Positions 23,677-34,974 of a stretch of DNA of 64,000 bases are shown here, in pieces. The notes below the pieces were generated by a model. The model was given only the letters and a program-made list of their open reading frames with translations, did not search any database and was not told the origin of the DNA. Position numbers and translations under genes: made by a program. Origin of the DNA: Spongospora subterranea f. sp. subterranea (taxonomy: Eukaryota > Endomyxa: Phytomyxea > Phytomyxea > Plasmodiophorida); assembly GCA_049724395.1 (NCBI GenBank), contig JAUGWO010000122.1:62001-126000 (forward strand). The letters run 5' to 3'. Positions within the stretch are counted from its first letter, which is position 1. Each line of letters starts with the position of its first letter.

Positions 23677-24641
23677 ATGCTGGAAGTTATTAGAGCTTGT
23701 TGGGCGTTAACGTTCCTGTCCTTTTTTGTTGCTGTGTCTGGAACTGGGGGAGGATTCCATTACGTGGACTCTTGTTGTTGAACCTAAATCTGAAGGTCGC
23801 TCTATTCTCTATGCACAAATCTGTGTTTTCTTTATGACTTTCTAGCCCAATCGCATATAGTCGCTGATTCACTAATTAGATTGTGTCTATGAACATTACG
23901 AGGCTGGACATGATTTCGAAATGAAGTACGAAGTGAACAGAGGAGGATTGCTAGACGTCAGGGTTGTAATTAATGGTCCTCAGAATACACTATATGATAA
24001 GGTATATGTCAGGTGCCATTGTATCAACACAATTGTCACCGATTTGGTCTAGATGGAGTTTTTTAACCGTGCAGATGCCGCAAATAATGATAAACTCGGT
24101 CTAGTCAAGATCAAGATCCCCGTTAGTGGGGTCCATTCTATCTGCATCGACAACATTATGTCTCGGTACACGCCAAAAACTTACACGTAATATATCGGTT
24201 ATCGCCTTTTGCAAAGATTGAATTGTTGCAGGCTTTCCATCAAAGGTGAATCTAACATCAAATCGACTTTGGAAAATGCGAAGCTCGAGCATCTGGGTCC
24301 CGTTGTCGACAGTGTTATCAAGGTTAAAACAATTTATTTGGTTTGTTTGCTGGCTGATCATCATAATATTTGGCCTAGGTTTCTGAAGATATGGACGGTA
24401 TTGTACGACAGCAACACGCTCTCAGAGTTCGCGAACAAATTCATCGCGATAGTACGGTCCACCTTTCACTAAAAGTTCTGCAGCAATTTAATTTCATGAA
24501 ATTTTAGCTCAAGAAAACACCAATTACCGTGTGCAGCTGCTCGCCATTATTGAAGCGTTATCGTTTGTTTCCCTCAATGTTCTTCAAATTTACTTCATCC
24601 GGTCCTGGTTTGCTGACGCCGGAACCCGCCGACGAGTCTGA
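23677..24641 (+). CDS. p24/TMED-family cargo receptor (second copy)
   Basis: Second p24-family ER-Golgi receptor. A signal peptide starts at 23677 (LEVIRACWALTFLSFFVAV) and is followed, one base out of frame, by EDSITWTLVVEPKSE; the shift falls in a run of five G at 23746-23750, where four G would keep the frame. The GOLD domain continues with CVYEHYEAGHDFEMKYEV, RGGLLDVRVVINGPQN and the second cysteine in GVHSICIDNIMSRYTPK. The coiled-coil exon reads KLEHLGPVVDSVIK, and the last exon gives NTNYRVQLLAIIEALSFVSL with a membrane span and a basic RRRV tail. Spacing and order match the family. It differs enough from the copy at 5280 to be a separate subfamily. Confidence 0.8.
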
Positions 24642-24810
24642 TTCCAAACCGACTTTTAACACTGTTTTTCCAAATACATCAACCCACTTTTCACATCTGT
24701 ATTGATGGCTCTCCACTGACTGTGCGATCTTTATCCGCGAGATCAACGGATTTTTCAGGGCGACCTCGTTAGCAGAACAACCACTCCGTACATAAATTCG
24801 CAGTGACATA

Positions 24811-27800
24811 ATGGAGGATGAGGATCCAGGGATGTTCGATGCATATGACGAAGATATGGACCAGTTAATGATGGAGATCTGCCCCGTTCCAGGTAGTACC
24901 GAATCACGAGGTACCCTCCGAATCCCTCCTGACGTTGTGTCGCTGAAGATGCTCATTCTGGGTTGACAGCGCCTCCTGGGTCGGACGAGGAGCTGGAACA
25001 ACTTCTCAATGAGCACTGTCCTATAACAGGTAATTTACACTTCACTCACTAGATCGTCACTGTATTTTTTTTGTTCCTTGAAGGTGATGATATGCGTAAT
25101 CGTAACGTCGTGACTGTCGTTAGCAACAGTAGTAGCTTTGCTGTGCGACTTTGTTACCGTTTCATCGGCTGCATTTCATCACTTGAGGCCTCTTTTACGT
25201 CACCTTAAAGACACCGTTGTCGCTCTCGTATAACTCTATCAAATGTTTATCAGCTCTTTCCAGTACACATGATATCAGCTCTCTAATCGTCAATTGCAGG
25301 CGCACCAAAAACTCCTCCGCGGAAGGGAAAACGGCTTGATTTCCGTTCGCCAGAACAAAAGTCATGTCTGGTGGCGAAATCTTCTGTAAAGACAGGAGTT
25401 AATTTAGCCACAAGCGCTACAACGAGTTCGGGGTTGGAAGGCAGAACTGCTACCAGGCAGAATGTTCCTGATATAATTTGCAATGACGTTGATGGCTTTG
25501 ACGGAGGCAATGACCATGAGAGAGATTGGCTTATCGCAAATGTCAGCAACGATACTGGGAACTCGTTTGCTAATCAGCGCCACAATCGGGGCAACCTCGC
25601 TTCATCACTTCGATTGTCTTTTCCGTGACACATCGTGTATCAAAATGGTCCCTTCAGATGGTAATTATGAATGGTTGTTCAGTGAGCGCTCGTTCGCCTC
25701 GTTAAAGCGACTGCCCGGGACGAATAATTTCTTGACGCTAACATCATCCAGAACCTGTAGTGGCCAGGGTATTGTTTCAGCTTCAACAATCTCAGTTTAT
25801 TCCATTTTCACCGTAGAGACCCGTCTTTATCTTCTCACATCAACTCCGGACCAATACGCCGCCAGAATTCAGAATTCGTCTCGCAAGCATTTACGAGAAG
25901 CAAATTTCTTGGCTGAACCAATTGCCGCATTATACGAGAAGCTAGAAATCAAGGTAATTACTTTGTGACGAAAGTACGGGTAGTTTAAAGATCTGTCTGC
26001 TTGATACAACTTAGAGGGTAGAAGCTCTGAATCGAGCGGAAGAGGCAAGTCTTGCACTCGTGGCAGAGCTAATGGCCGAGAATCAGGAAAGCGAAGAAAT
26101 TGCTGCTTCAAGAAAACGTCACATAGACGGTATTTGTGTTCTACCAATATTTTTGAAGGCCTACCAACATTGTCTCGCTTTTACAGAAACGGCAACGATT
26201 CGTCCTAAACTTTGGGTTGACAAATATTCGCCAAATTCTTTCATCGATCTACTCAGTGACTCGGTACCTCTTGTGAGTTGATGTGTTTTACTGTTTTCAA
26301 AAGGTGAAATAGCGTATCAACCGCGAGGTTTTGCAATGGGTTCAAGCATGGGATCCGATTGTGTTCGGACGCCAACCTGCTGCCCGACGGAAACAACCAG
26401 AAGTTAAAGTATCACAGCATCCTTTTAATTCTAGATCGTTTCCGAACAAGAGGGTAGTGTTGTTTGTTGATCTACCGTTTGCTAATCGCCAATGATTAGG
26501 CTCGTCCAGCGCCATGGATTCCGTTCAATCCCGGCAAAGAGCGCGCGCCGGACCAGAAACAGGATGATCACCGTCCGTATCCTCGTGTATTGCTCTTGGC
26601 TGGTCCACCTGGGAGTGGCAAGACTACACTAGCTCATGCTGTTGCACGACATGGTATATTTAATGTTTCCAGTATGTGGGGTTCTGAATCCTACCTTCCA
26701 GCTGGGTATAACGTGACGGAAATCAACGCTAGCGATGATAGGTACATAGCACCTATCAGATCGATAATGCTAAATTATTGAAACACGAATCAGGTCAGCG
26801 ACTACATTGCGAACTAAAATTATTCGCGCAGTGACGATGCAGTCGTTGCTGGGATCCAAAAAACCTAATTTAGTTATTCTGGACGAAATCGATGGTACGT
26901 TTTACATTCGCAATGTAAGCACGTCTGTGCATGTTTTGTCTGTTAACTGCTTCTATTTTCCCAGGTGTTGATGACGCTAACGCCATACGCTGCGTTATTG
27001 ACATTGTTAACGACAACGTTTCATTGGCACCTCGTCGTTCTAAAGCAGCAATTGGCATTTTAAAACGACCTATTATTTGCATCTGTAACGATCTGTAATA
27101 ATCAAAGCAACCTGATGACGCAAAAACAATCGCCTGAGTTTGCCTACAAATAGGTATGCGAAGTCATTACGGCCGCTAAGAGCGGTCGCTCTTGTATACA
27201 CGTAGTACTGGACCGCATTCGTACCATCACTGTTTAAACTTCGAAAACCTTAGTTTCACACAGCCAACATCATTGGCGCTCCAGCAACGAATATCGCAAA
27301 TATGTACCAGCGACAATTTGCAACTCGAAGGCGCAGCACTTCGCTATATATGCGAGCAATCGCGCAATGATCTTCGCTCCGTTTTGCAAACAATGCAGTT
27401 CATGGCCGCCAATGGTATCAACTGTTGCAGTCGACATCTACGCATGCCCCTTATATTGGATTAGCGCGGTTATCTCAATGCTCAAGGATTTCGTACAAAG
27501 ATGCGTTATCATTATGCAATAATTTCAAGGATCTGTCATCAAATCAGGCTGATATTTTAAAATCAATATTTATTCGTGTAAGAATCTGAAATCTACGTGA
27601 TCTTCGTTCTGAATTCTTCGCAGGGCGGGAAATTGATAGAAATTATGGATGGATTTTCAGCACATAAAGACGCGACTCGTATTGTTGAGGCTTTGTTCGA
27701 GCATTATGTCGATATTCCTTATTCTGATCCGACTCTGGTGAAGGTACGCATTCAGATATAGCTTTCGGTTCGTTATGGTTTCCATTTGATGTGTTCATTT

Positions 27801-28700
27801 CTATAGACGCAGTCGGTTTCAGAATGGTTCAGCGTCGTCGATGTCCTTACGCATCAAATATTCAACCGACAACACTTTTCAATGTCGCGTTATTCGGCGC
27901 TTATTGCCGGTAATATCAATTATTTAGCCGCGTGCATTCCTAACATAACAGCCTTCAGGAGCCGTGAATTATAATTGCAGCGTTCGCCACGTAACACATG
28001 ACGCCTCCGGTGTGATGCTCAGTTAACAGTTTTTTAGGTCCCTAAATTGCGTCCATCTAAGCAGTCTTTTGATCAGTTCAAAAGCCTTTCCGAGCATAAG
28101 TATGATGATTTTCTCTATTCGGCGAAGTATCTACAATTGTTATCTCCAGGGATATAATTCAACAGTTTATGTCTGGAATCGGAAGACGATTTTCTGAGGC
28201 GATTGTAATCACCTATCTTATTCCTTACCTTCATAAGATCATTGCCCCCAGGTATACTGACAAACTAAAAAGAGAAATTATTCGTCAACAACGTTGATAG
28301 GTGTTTAAGAGGCGAGGCGTCATTCGTCAACAAAGAGGATGACAAAATGGTTTCTCGTGTCGCTGATGTAATGAAATTCTACCACCTAGATTACTCACCT
28401 GTTTCTGATGTCGACAAAGGACTGGTACTGGGCTTTTGCGTTTCATTGTGGACCTTTAATCACATGTTTCCAGGTCACAAAGGAACTTCAACCAAATATT
28501 GCTGTGCTCTGTACATATTCTATGGCGGATGGGCAAAAAGCTCAGCACTCGATGCCGCTGGTATGTGATAATACTGCCTGTTAATGATGCTTAATTTAAT
28601 TTTATAGGTTTGGGTTGAGCGAATTTCTCGTTGCTTATCTACGACTATGCATTCCATCAGTCAACCCGCTAAGGAAGTCGCCCCGCAGGGACCGGTTTAA
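24811..28700 (+). CDS. CTF18: CTF18, large subunit of the alternative RFC clamp loader
   Basis: AAA+ ATPase that with RFC2-5 and DCC1-CTF8 loads or unloads PCNA, acting in sister-chromatid cohesion and replication checkpoint signalling. The acidic N terminus ([19 protein letters not shown]) starts at 24811. The clamp-loader entry motif [19 protein letters not shown] lies near 26200, the Walker [18 protein letters not shown] near 26600, [11 protein letters not shown] near 26710-26740 and Walker B VILDEIDG near 26875. Lid and collar segments follow ([20 protein letters not shown] near 27340). C-terminal exons read [18 protein letters not shown] and [19 protein letters not shown], ending at the stop at 28698. 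There are many short introns; several middle exons are not resolved exactly. RFC3, a subunit of the same complex, lies 9 kb downstream. Confidence 0.87.
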
Positions 28701-29229
28701 TTCTTCTGAGGTTGTTCATGAGTGAAACATTGACGGAGATTTCTAGGATGCGGCTGAGGTCAAACTGGGCTGGCAAGGGAGTTTCCATGTTGGGGGTAAC
28801 AAGACGAATCAATCGGTTTTACCTCCTATCCGATTCCGGCATCAGGAAGGTTTTTCTCAGGCTGTACGCCGACCTGTTCCCATCGAAGTATTTTTTAGTT
28901 AAAGCAGTGTATTTTGTGTACGACCGTCCTGTCCGAAGTAGTGTTTGTTGAGGGCCCGTGATAGGGTTTAAAACTTCCAGAGTTTAGTACCATCAATGTG
29001 AAACTCATTTTGAAGGCTTTCATTAAATAGCGAACGGGTTTCCGGCACCAAGGGTGTTTAGCGTCTCTGCTAGGTCTTGGACGTCGGAGATCGGCGGGCG
29101 GCAAACAAAGGCAGCACAAACATGACATGATGCTCTCCCTTCTGTTGGAGGCCAACGTAATCCCTGAACAAGTGTTATTACGGTATCACAGTCTGTAACT
29201 TTGACCTATGGTATACTTGGACGGTACTG
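28701..29229. other. intergenic between convergent 3' ends, no gene seen
   Basis: Short open frames on both strands lack recognisable features. CTF18 ends at its left side and the SPATA20-like gene ends at its right side. Confidence 0.4.
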
Positions 29230-32200
29230 TTAAACTTCGAGAAATAATCGTGTGCCTCCTGGGGAGGTGATGAGAAGTACTGTCTTCGACGGCATATATC
29301 GACGATGAGCCTCGCATAGGAAAGCCTCCAGACATGGAGAATTAGCTATCAAAAAATCTTGAACATTAACATCCACTACCTTAACATTGGGATCCTCCCT
29401 TGATGACCCTAAAACGACGATTTTGATTCCCGAGGCTGTCCCGCCAGCAAACATAATGCTGTTGGCGACTAAAAGAGGAAGCGCACTTGGAGTTTCAGAG
29501 GCAACTGGTTGGGCCCAAAACCATAAGGCACTAAGAGGAAACATTGATCTTTGCTGCATATGGTTGCACACATATTGTTTACCTCGCTGCTTTAAAGTAA
29601 TCGCGTTCGTTTTCAAAAATTGTACCGAGGCGAGCAAGGTTACTTAGGGCAATTGTGTTAGGTGACGGTTCCGCCCCATCCGATATCTCAGGAACCTGTA
29701 AAATTACACTCCGATCGTCGCTAGGGTCACTGCTAAGATAGCTAGATCGATATCACATGAATGCCGGAATTAACATAGATCCGTGCAGGATTTCACCTGT
29801 TGTTTCGTTTGAATTTACAATCCATTATTGATTGTAAAGCAGTAGCGAATTCAACATTCCTAAACTCGCCTGAGGCCTGATATAAATCCAAGGATGCTGC
29901 AATGGTAAAAGCGTAATCATCGGCGAAGCCGAAAGGCCCAAGGACATGTCCTGCGCATGATTGAGATTACGTTCGGGATCAGCCATATGTTTACCGGGCG
30001 CGCTACTCGGTTCATTGCCGGCGAAAAACCGTATGCTACGATAGAGGGTTAAACTACCGGAGTCGTCTGTTTTTACCAAGTATTGTTTCAGCACATTCAT
30101 GCCGTTTTGAGCAGCCTGTACAGAGCATTAAACCGGCTTGAAGACTGTACACGTAAACTTGCCGTTAGATAATCACGCTTATTGGTGCAGTTGCTATACG
30201 CAAATGCCATGTGGCATTGTGCCATTGCTGATATCATCATCCCGTTCCTAACAAACATGTTGCTAAATCATCAATGCAGTCCTATGTACATACCACGATG
30301 TTATGATCTTATCGTCAAGCAGTGGTGTCGGGCGTGCCTCCCGACGGTAACTTAACAATTTTCTTCTGGATTCCAAAAGAATGCTTTCTATTTCGTCCTG
30401 ACCCGAGTATCAGATATTATTTCTGGATATAAACGAGTCCTAACCTGGCCCTTGTTGAAATGTTCAGCAGTGGTCAAGTTTGGGTTATTACCTGTCTCAA
30501 TTGGTATATTGAGACCAATGAATTCACCATGTGGATCACTGCGAGGCGACAAATCACAATTTCCATTTTCCTGTCCTTACAAATTTAACGCTTCATTAGG
30601 TAACGCTTCATTAGGGCGACAAGTTTACGACTGACTTTGATTCGGAAATGATAGCAGAATATATTGCCTGCATCAACTCCGAGAACATTCATGATTTCGG
30701 ATTTACTCAATACATAGTATGCGCCTTCTTTCTATTGCCAAACGTCAGTATTGCTTCAACGACTACAATGCCGGTACCGGATGGGTAGCATTGAAGTCTG
30801 GCAAACTATCGGCGTCCTGTGCCGAATAAAATCCTCCAGATTCATGGCACATATCCCGCATAATCTGAGCGTTGCTCGTCAATGGAACTACACTACATCT
30901 CTTAGCGCGTCTTACATAATCGTAGATATTGCTTGCGATGTCGGCATAAAACTGGTCATGCGTTATCTGATAAGCGGATGCAAAACATTGCAAGAGCTGC
31001 GCATTATCGTAAAGCATCTTCTCGAAGCTGAAAACCTACTGTAAGAGGAATCGCTTCAAAAAAACTGAAAAAGCTTACTGTGGCACATGCCAGAATTCAT
31101 CAACGGAATACTGCACGGAACTACAGTTCAGCATTAAACATCTTCCAGAACCTGAATCTTACCCGACAAAATCCGCCTCCGATATGGTCATGGATTCCGC
31201 CTTGTGCCATCATCTTCATTGAATAAAGTGCCATCTCCAAGCAGGATCGGCTGTCGGAGTCGTCTAGAAGTCCAGAAATGCCCAACGTAAACAAACTTTG
31301 AAGCTCCGCGGGACGAGGAAACTTAGGAGCTCGACTAGAAAATTAAAAAATGAGGGCAAGCTTTTGATGGAAACGAAACTAAGAATGTTATTGTGACCTG
31401 AAACCTCCAAGAGTCCTATCAAATTTGAGGTTGAACTGATTAAACAAGCGTAGAGCTACTTGTTTCGTCATATCATCCGAAACTGGCGAGACGGTGGCCG
31501 AGTTGTCTCCTTGCCCATCAATATTGGTTTTCAACAAATTCAGGACACTACGAGCTTTCCCTTCAATCGTTGATGAATCCTGTGGGAAACCATCAAAGGA
31601 GTTGATTATCAGTTGATTAAAGGTGAAATTGAGGTTCGATGACAAACACCCAACCAAGTTAGCTTACACGTTGCCAAAATTCGTGGACGCGTTCCAATAT
31701 CGTGGAAAATCCTGTCTGCCCTCGACTATCATCGGGTGGCATATACGTTCCGCCAAGAAAGGGATGCAACTCCGGTGTAAGAAAGACGCTCAACGGCCTA
31801 GCGAACACGTGAGAATTGAGTTAGCATTCGCGTTCAATACAATACCATCCTCCTGAACCAGTCGTCGCCTATAAAAGTAAAAAACGGTCATCGTTATTGC
31901 TCATTGATATATTATTCGCAAAGTTGAAAGACCTGAACATAGCTCATATAGACGCGATCGATATCCGGCCGTTCCTCTTTATCCACTTTGATATTAATGA
32001 AATACTTGTTCATTACTGCAGAACTTTTTATCTACAACGTACTTTCAACTGACTGAACCGTAACATACGTTTGGCGATTCGGTCATTCTCGAAGGATTCC
32101 CGTTCCATAACGTGACACCAATGACACGATGAATACCCAATTGATAAAAATATCCTGAACACATTCTCGAAATTACAGCCCATCCATCAGCAAAGATTTC

Positions 32201-32528
32201 AAACTTAAAAATACAGTTCGCCAGACAACACCTTTCACTACTGAAAATGTCAAACCATTATGTCTGCCCGGCAACAAGTGAACATATTTCGCTAAGAAAA
32301 CTAGAAGTCCAAAAACAGTAATATATATGGGGGGACAATTTTTGGTGCTGATTACGGTTTTTGCTGAGCTTTGGCTAAATCATGAGCTTCTTTGCTCCAG
32401 GGAAACCAATGGACCGGGTTCTGTGCATGCGCTAAGAGATATGGGCTACTGGTGCAAGACGATAGTGAATTAGATGCGCTATAGGGTGTCACTCCTGGAC
32501 CAGACGACGACGACGATGAGCTAGACAT
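29230..32528 (-). CDS. SPATA20/YyaL-like protein (thioredoxin-like DUF255 plus six-hairpin domain)
   Basis: Homologue of animal SPATA20 and bacterial YyaL: an N-terminal thioredoxin-like domain followed by a barrel resembling N-acylglucosamine 2-epimerases. Biochemical role not established. The N-terminal signature is present: [20 protein letters not shown], then, after a long intron, [20 protein letters not shown] with both cysteines of CHWC, and [20 protein letters not shown]. The second domain shows [36 protein letters not shown] and a C-terminal domain ending [12 protein letters not shown] at 29230. The start is uncertain: ATG at 32528 follows from a Ser-rich leader, and the frame is also open further upstream. 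At least eight introns. Some exons between 30100 and 30760 were not traced fully. Confidence 0.85.
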
Positions 32529-33455
32529 TGCTCGTATACAGGACCGATGCAGGCCGAAAACCACGAAAGAACCTCGCAATGATGACGACCTCAGACTACA
32601 CCCGCAGTCGCGATCCAGAAGATAATGATCGCCGTAGGAAATCCATGATCGGTCACGAACGACTCGATCATATGAACATTCCGCATCAATATTGATCCAT
32701 TTAATTTGACTTATCGCTCCAGCGAACATTTTATGGAATCGATTACGTTGCCGAATACAGAGATGTGTACTGCATGACGCGACTGTGTAGCAACAACAAC
32801 ACCTGCTGTGAAACATATCACATGGCGAACGTCACATTCATCGCCACGTTTCCAGGTTATGATCACCACTGAGCACAGGGTTATCTGTACGATCCCGCAC
32901 CAACAACAGCTATTGAACAAGACCATGCAGAGCGTCACGCATTGCTTGAAGCCATCATACACGGTTGTTCTGCAGGCGTTTAGGCTTTCATATTGATGGC
33001 CAGCGAAGCGTATGAATTGGGCCTGGATGCCGCTGCTGCAAAGAAAAAGTTAAAGATGTTGCTAATCGCCTCATTAGATGAACACATTCATGGACTGGGT
33101 GGATCAACTCCAGCAATACGGATGACCATGATGTTGAAGATGATTGCTTTCTGTACGGCCTTGATCCAGCGAAAAAAGTCATGGATTGATTGACTCTGCT
33201 TTTTAAAATCCTTGCTGCATTCCGCACCTCACAACAGGCCCATAAAAACCCATATTGAATGAATCATCAGATACGAAAACTCCCCGTCCAAGTGCCCTTA
33301 TGTTACGTTCGCCATTTCAATACGATCAGTGACTACACAGCACGACAGTATTACCCCCCATTTTAACGGTGCTGTATTCCCTTGTTTCATTGTCGTTTCA
33401 CAAGTTCCGTGTTGCGCAACCCAGTGATAATTCAGTAAAAGGGGTCCCAGCAGTC
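32529..33455. other. gap with an unresolved short coding-like segment
   Basis: On the + strand 32880-33185 contains protein-like pieces in different frames: DPAPTTAIEQDHAERHALLE, then ASEAYELGLDAAAAKKKLK, then DDHDVEDDCFLYGLDPAKK before a stop near 33187. A start may be the ATG at 32824. Splice sites were not fixed and I do not recognise the protein. It could be a small spliced gene between SPATA20-like and HAGH. Confidence 0.3.
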
Positions 33456-34450
33456 ATGTTCATTCGTAATTTCTTCAAAACAGCTCAGCGGCGCTTGCTG
33501 ACGTCTGATGCGGTTCAGAAGATGGAGGTGATTCCCATTCCGATTTTGGAGGATAATCTCTGCTATCTGGTTGTGGATCGTCAGACCCGCATGACGGCTG
33601 TCGTTGATCCCGCCGAACCCGCCGCCGTTTTATCCTATTGTAGCGACAACAAGCTTCCCATTCCTACACAAATATGGACCACGCATAAACACGCCGATCA
33701 CTCGATGGGAAATGAGTTTTTCCACGAAAACTACCCGGAAGCGGTAATATATGGCGGGGCCGGCGACAAGGTCCCCTATTCCAATAAGGAAGTCTCAGAG
33801 GGGGATCGGTTCAGTCTAGGATTGATTCAGGTTAGGGTTTTATCAACGCCTTGCCATACAATGGGCCATGTAATGTATCTGGCTGGATATCATGGTCGCC
33901 ATTGTTTATTCACTGGTGACACTCTGTTCATTGCTGGATGTGGCAGGTTTTTCGGTCAGAGCCTGTGTCGGCGTCTGTTTATAATGTAAATAACTTTTCT
34001 TTGCAGAAGGAGGACCTGACGATATGCATCAAAACCTATCCAGGGTACGGGGATTCTCGCGCTCGTCCAGCACCGCCCTGGAAATCAGTTTCTTGTATTA
34101 GGTAGCTGAGTTATCGCCAGACACCGAGATATATTGTGGTCATGAATATACGGTCAGTAATTTGAATTTCGCTCATGCAGTCGAACCGGACAACCAGGAC
34201 GTAAAGTCCAAGCTGGAATGGGCAGTCAATTGTCGTCAGAGAGGTGAGACAACAGTTCCATCTACCGTTCGTGAAGAATTGCTGTTCAATCCGTTTATGC
34301 GAGTCGACACAGCTGGTGTGCGACAATATACTGGCAACCTGCGGTAAAACGTTTGGCTTGTTCGGTATCACACGGTCTAATCGTTCCGACAGGGGTCCCG
34401 TTCAAACAATGAAGAAACTACGGGAAATGAAGAACAACTGGAGAGGCTGA
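33456..34450 (+). CDS. HAGH: glyoxalase II (hydroxyacylglutathione hydrolase), probably mitochondrial
   Basis: Metallo-beta-lactamase-fold hydrolase that splits S-D-lactoylglutathione to lactate and glutathione, the second step of methylglyoxal detoxification. The first metal motif THKHADH is near 33680, TPCHTMGH near 33845, and GDTLFIAGCGRFF near 33915 with the bridging aspartate. After short introns come EGGPDDMHQNLSR, EIYCGHEYT near 34130 and NPFMRVDTAGVRQY. A final exon after an intron at about 34345 reads GPVQTMKKLREMKNNWRG, the normal C terminus. The N-terminal stretch FIRNFFKTAQRRLLTSDAVQ is Arg-rich without acidic residues until the domain begins, which fits a mitochondrial presequence and supports ATG at 33456. 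Length is about 265-280 residues, usual for the family. Confidence 0.92.
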
Positions 34451-34974
34451 GCTGGTGTTGCAATATACAAAACTCAATTAAACCGAGGATTTTGCTGTAC
34501 AAACGTTGTTCGCAATGCATTGGTCTTTGCCTTCTACTGAATATGACTGCATATGCGCATTTTGAGAGGTTAACGATGTTGTAGACATACCGTTGCTAAC
34601 TGGCACTTTGCCTCGCCAAGTGTTTTTCACCGTTGCACCCAAGACACCTACCGGTCTCTGATTTGCCAACGTGAGAGGCTGCAGCTGATTGTTCCGATTT
34701 CACAGAATACCCTTCACTCATTCATTTTGTTTCCCGCAGAAAACCGATTCCGCTATCAATGCTGATTATGTTTGAACCCGTTATTAGTGCCGATTCATTG
34801 GAAAGGCGATGCCAGGCTAATTTGCTGCGATTATGTAATTATGCCATCCTCTCTAAACCGATTGATTATTCCCGGACCTGATGTCATTTTACTGTTGGGG
34901 GCGCATTATCGCCCGCCAGAAACGGGAACGGGGTGTGGTGCAAAACCCAATAGTGGCCTGCCATCAATTACCCA
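34451..34974. other. intergenic, no assigned gene
   Basis: A + strand piece near 34770-34880 (EPVISADSLERRCQANLLRL) looks protein-like but has no start or splice context I can trust. Otherwise nothing is seen. Confidence 0.3.

Noticed and set aside
30585-30615. 15-base direct duplication (TAACGCTTCATTAGG)
   Set aside because: Two copies only, in an intron-like part of the SPATA20-like gene; too small to interpret.
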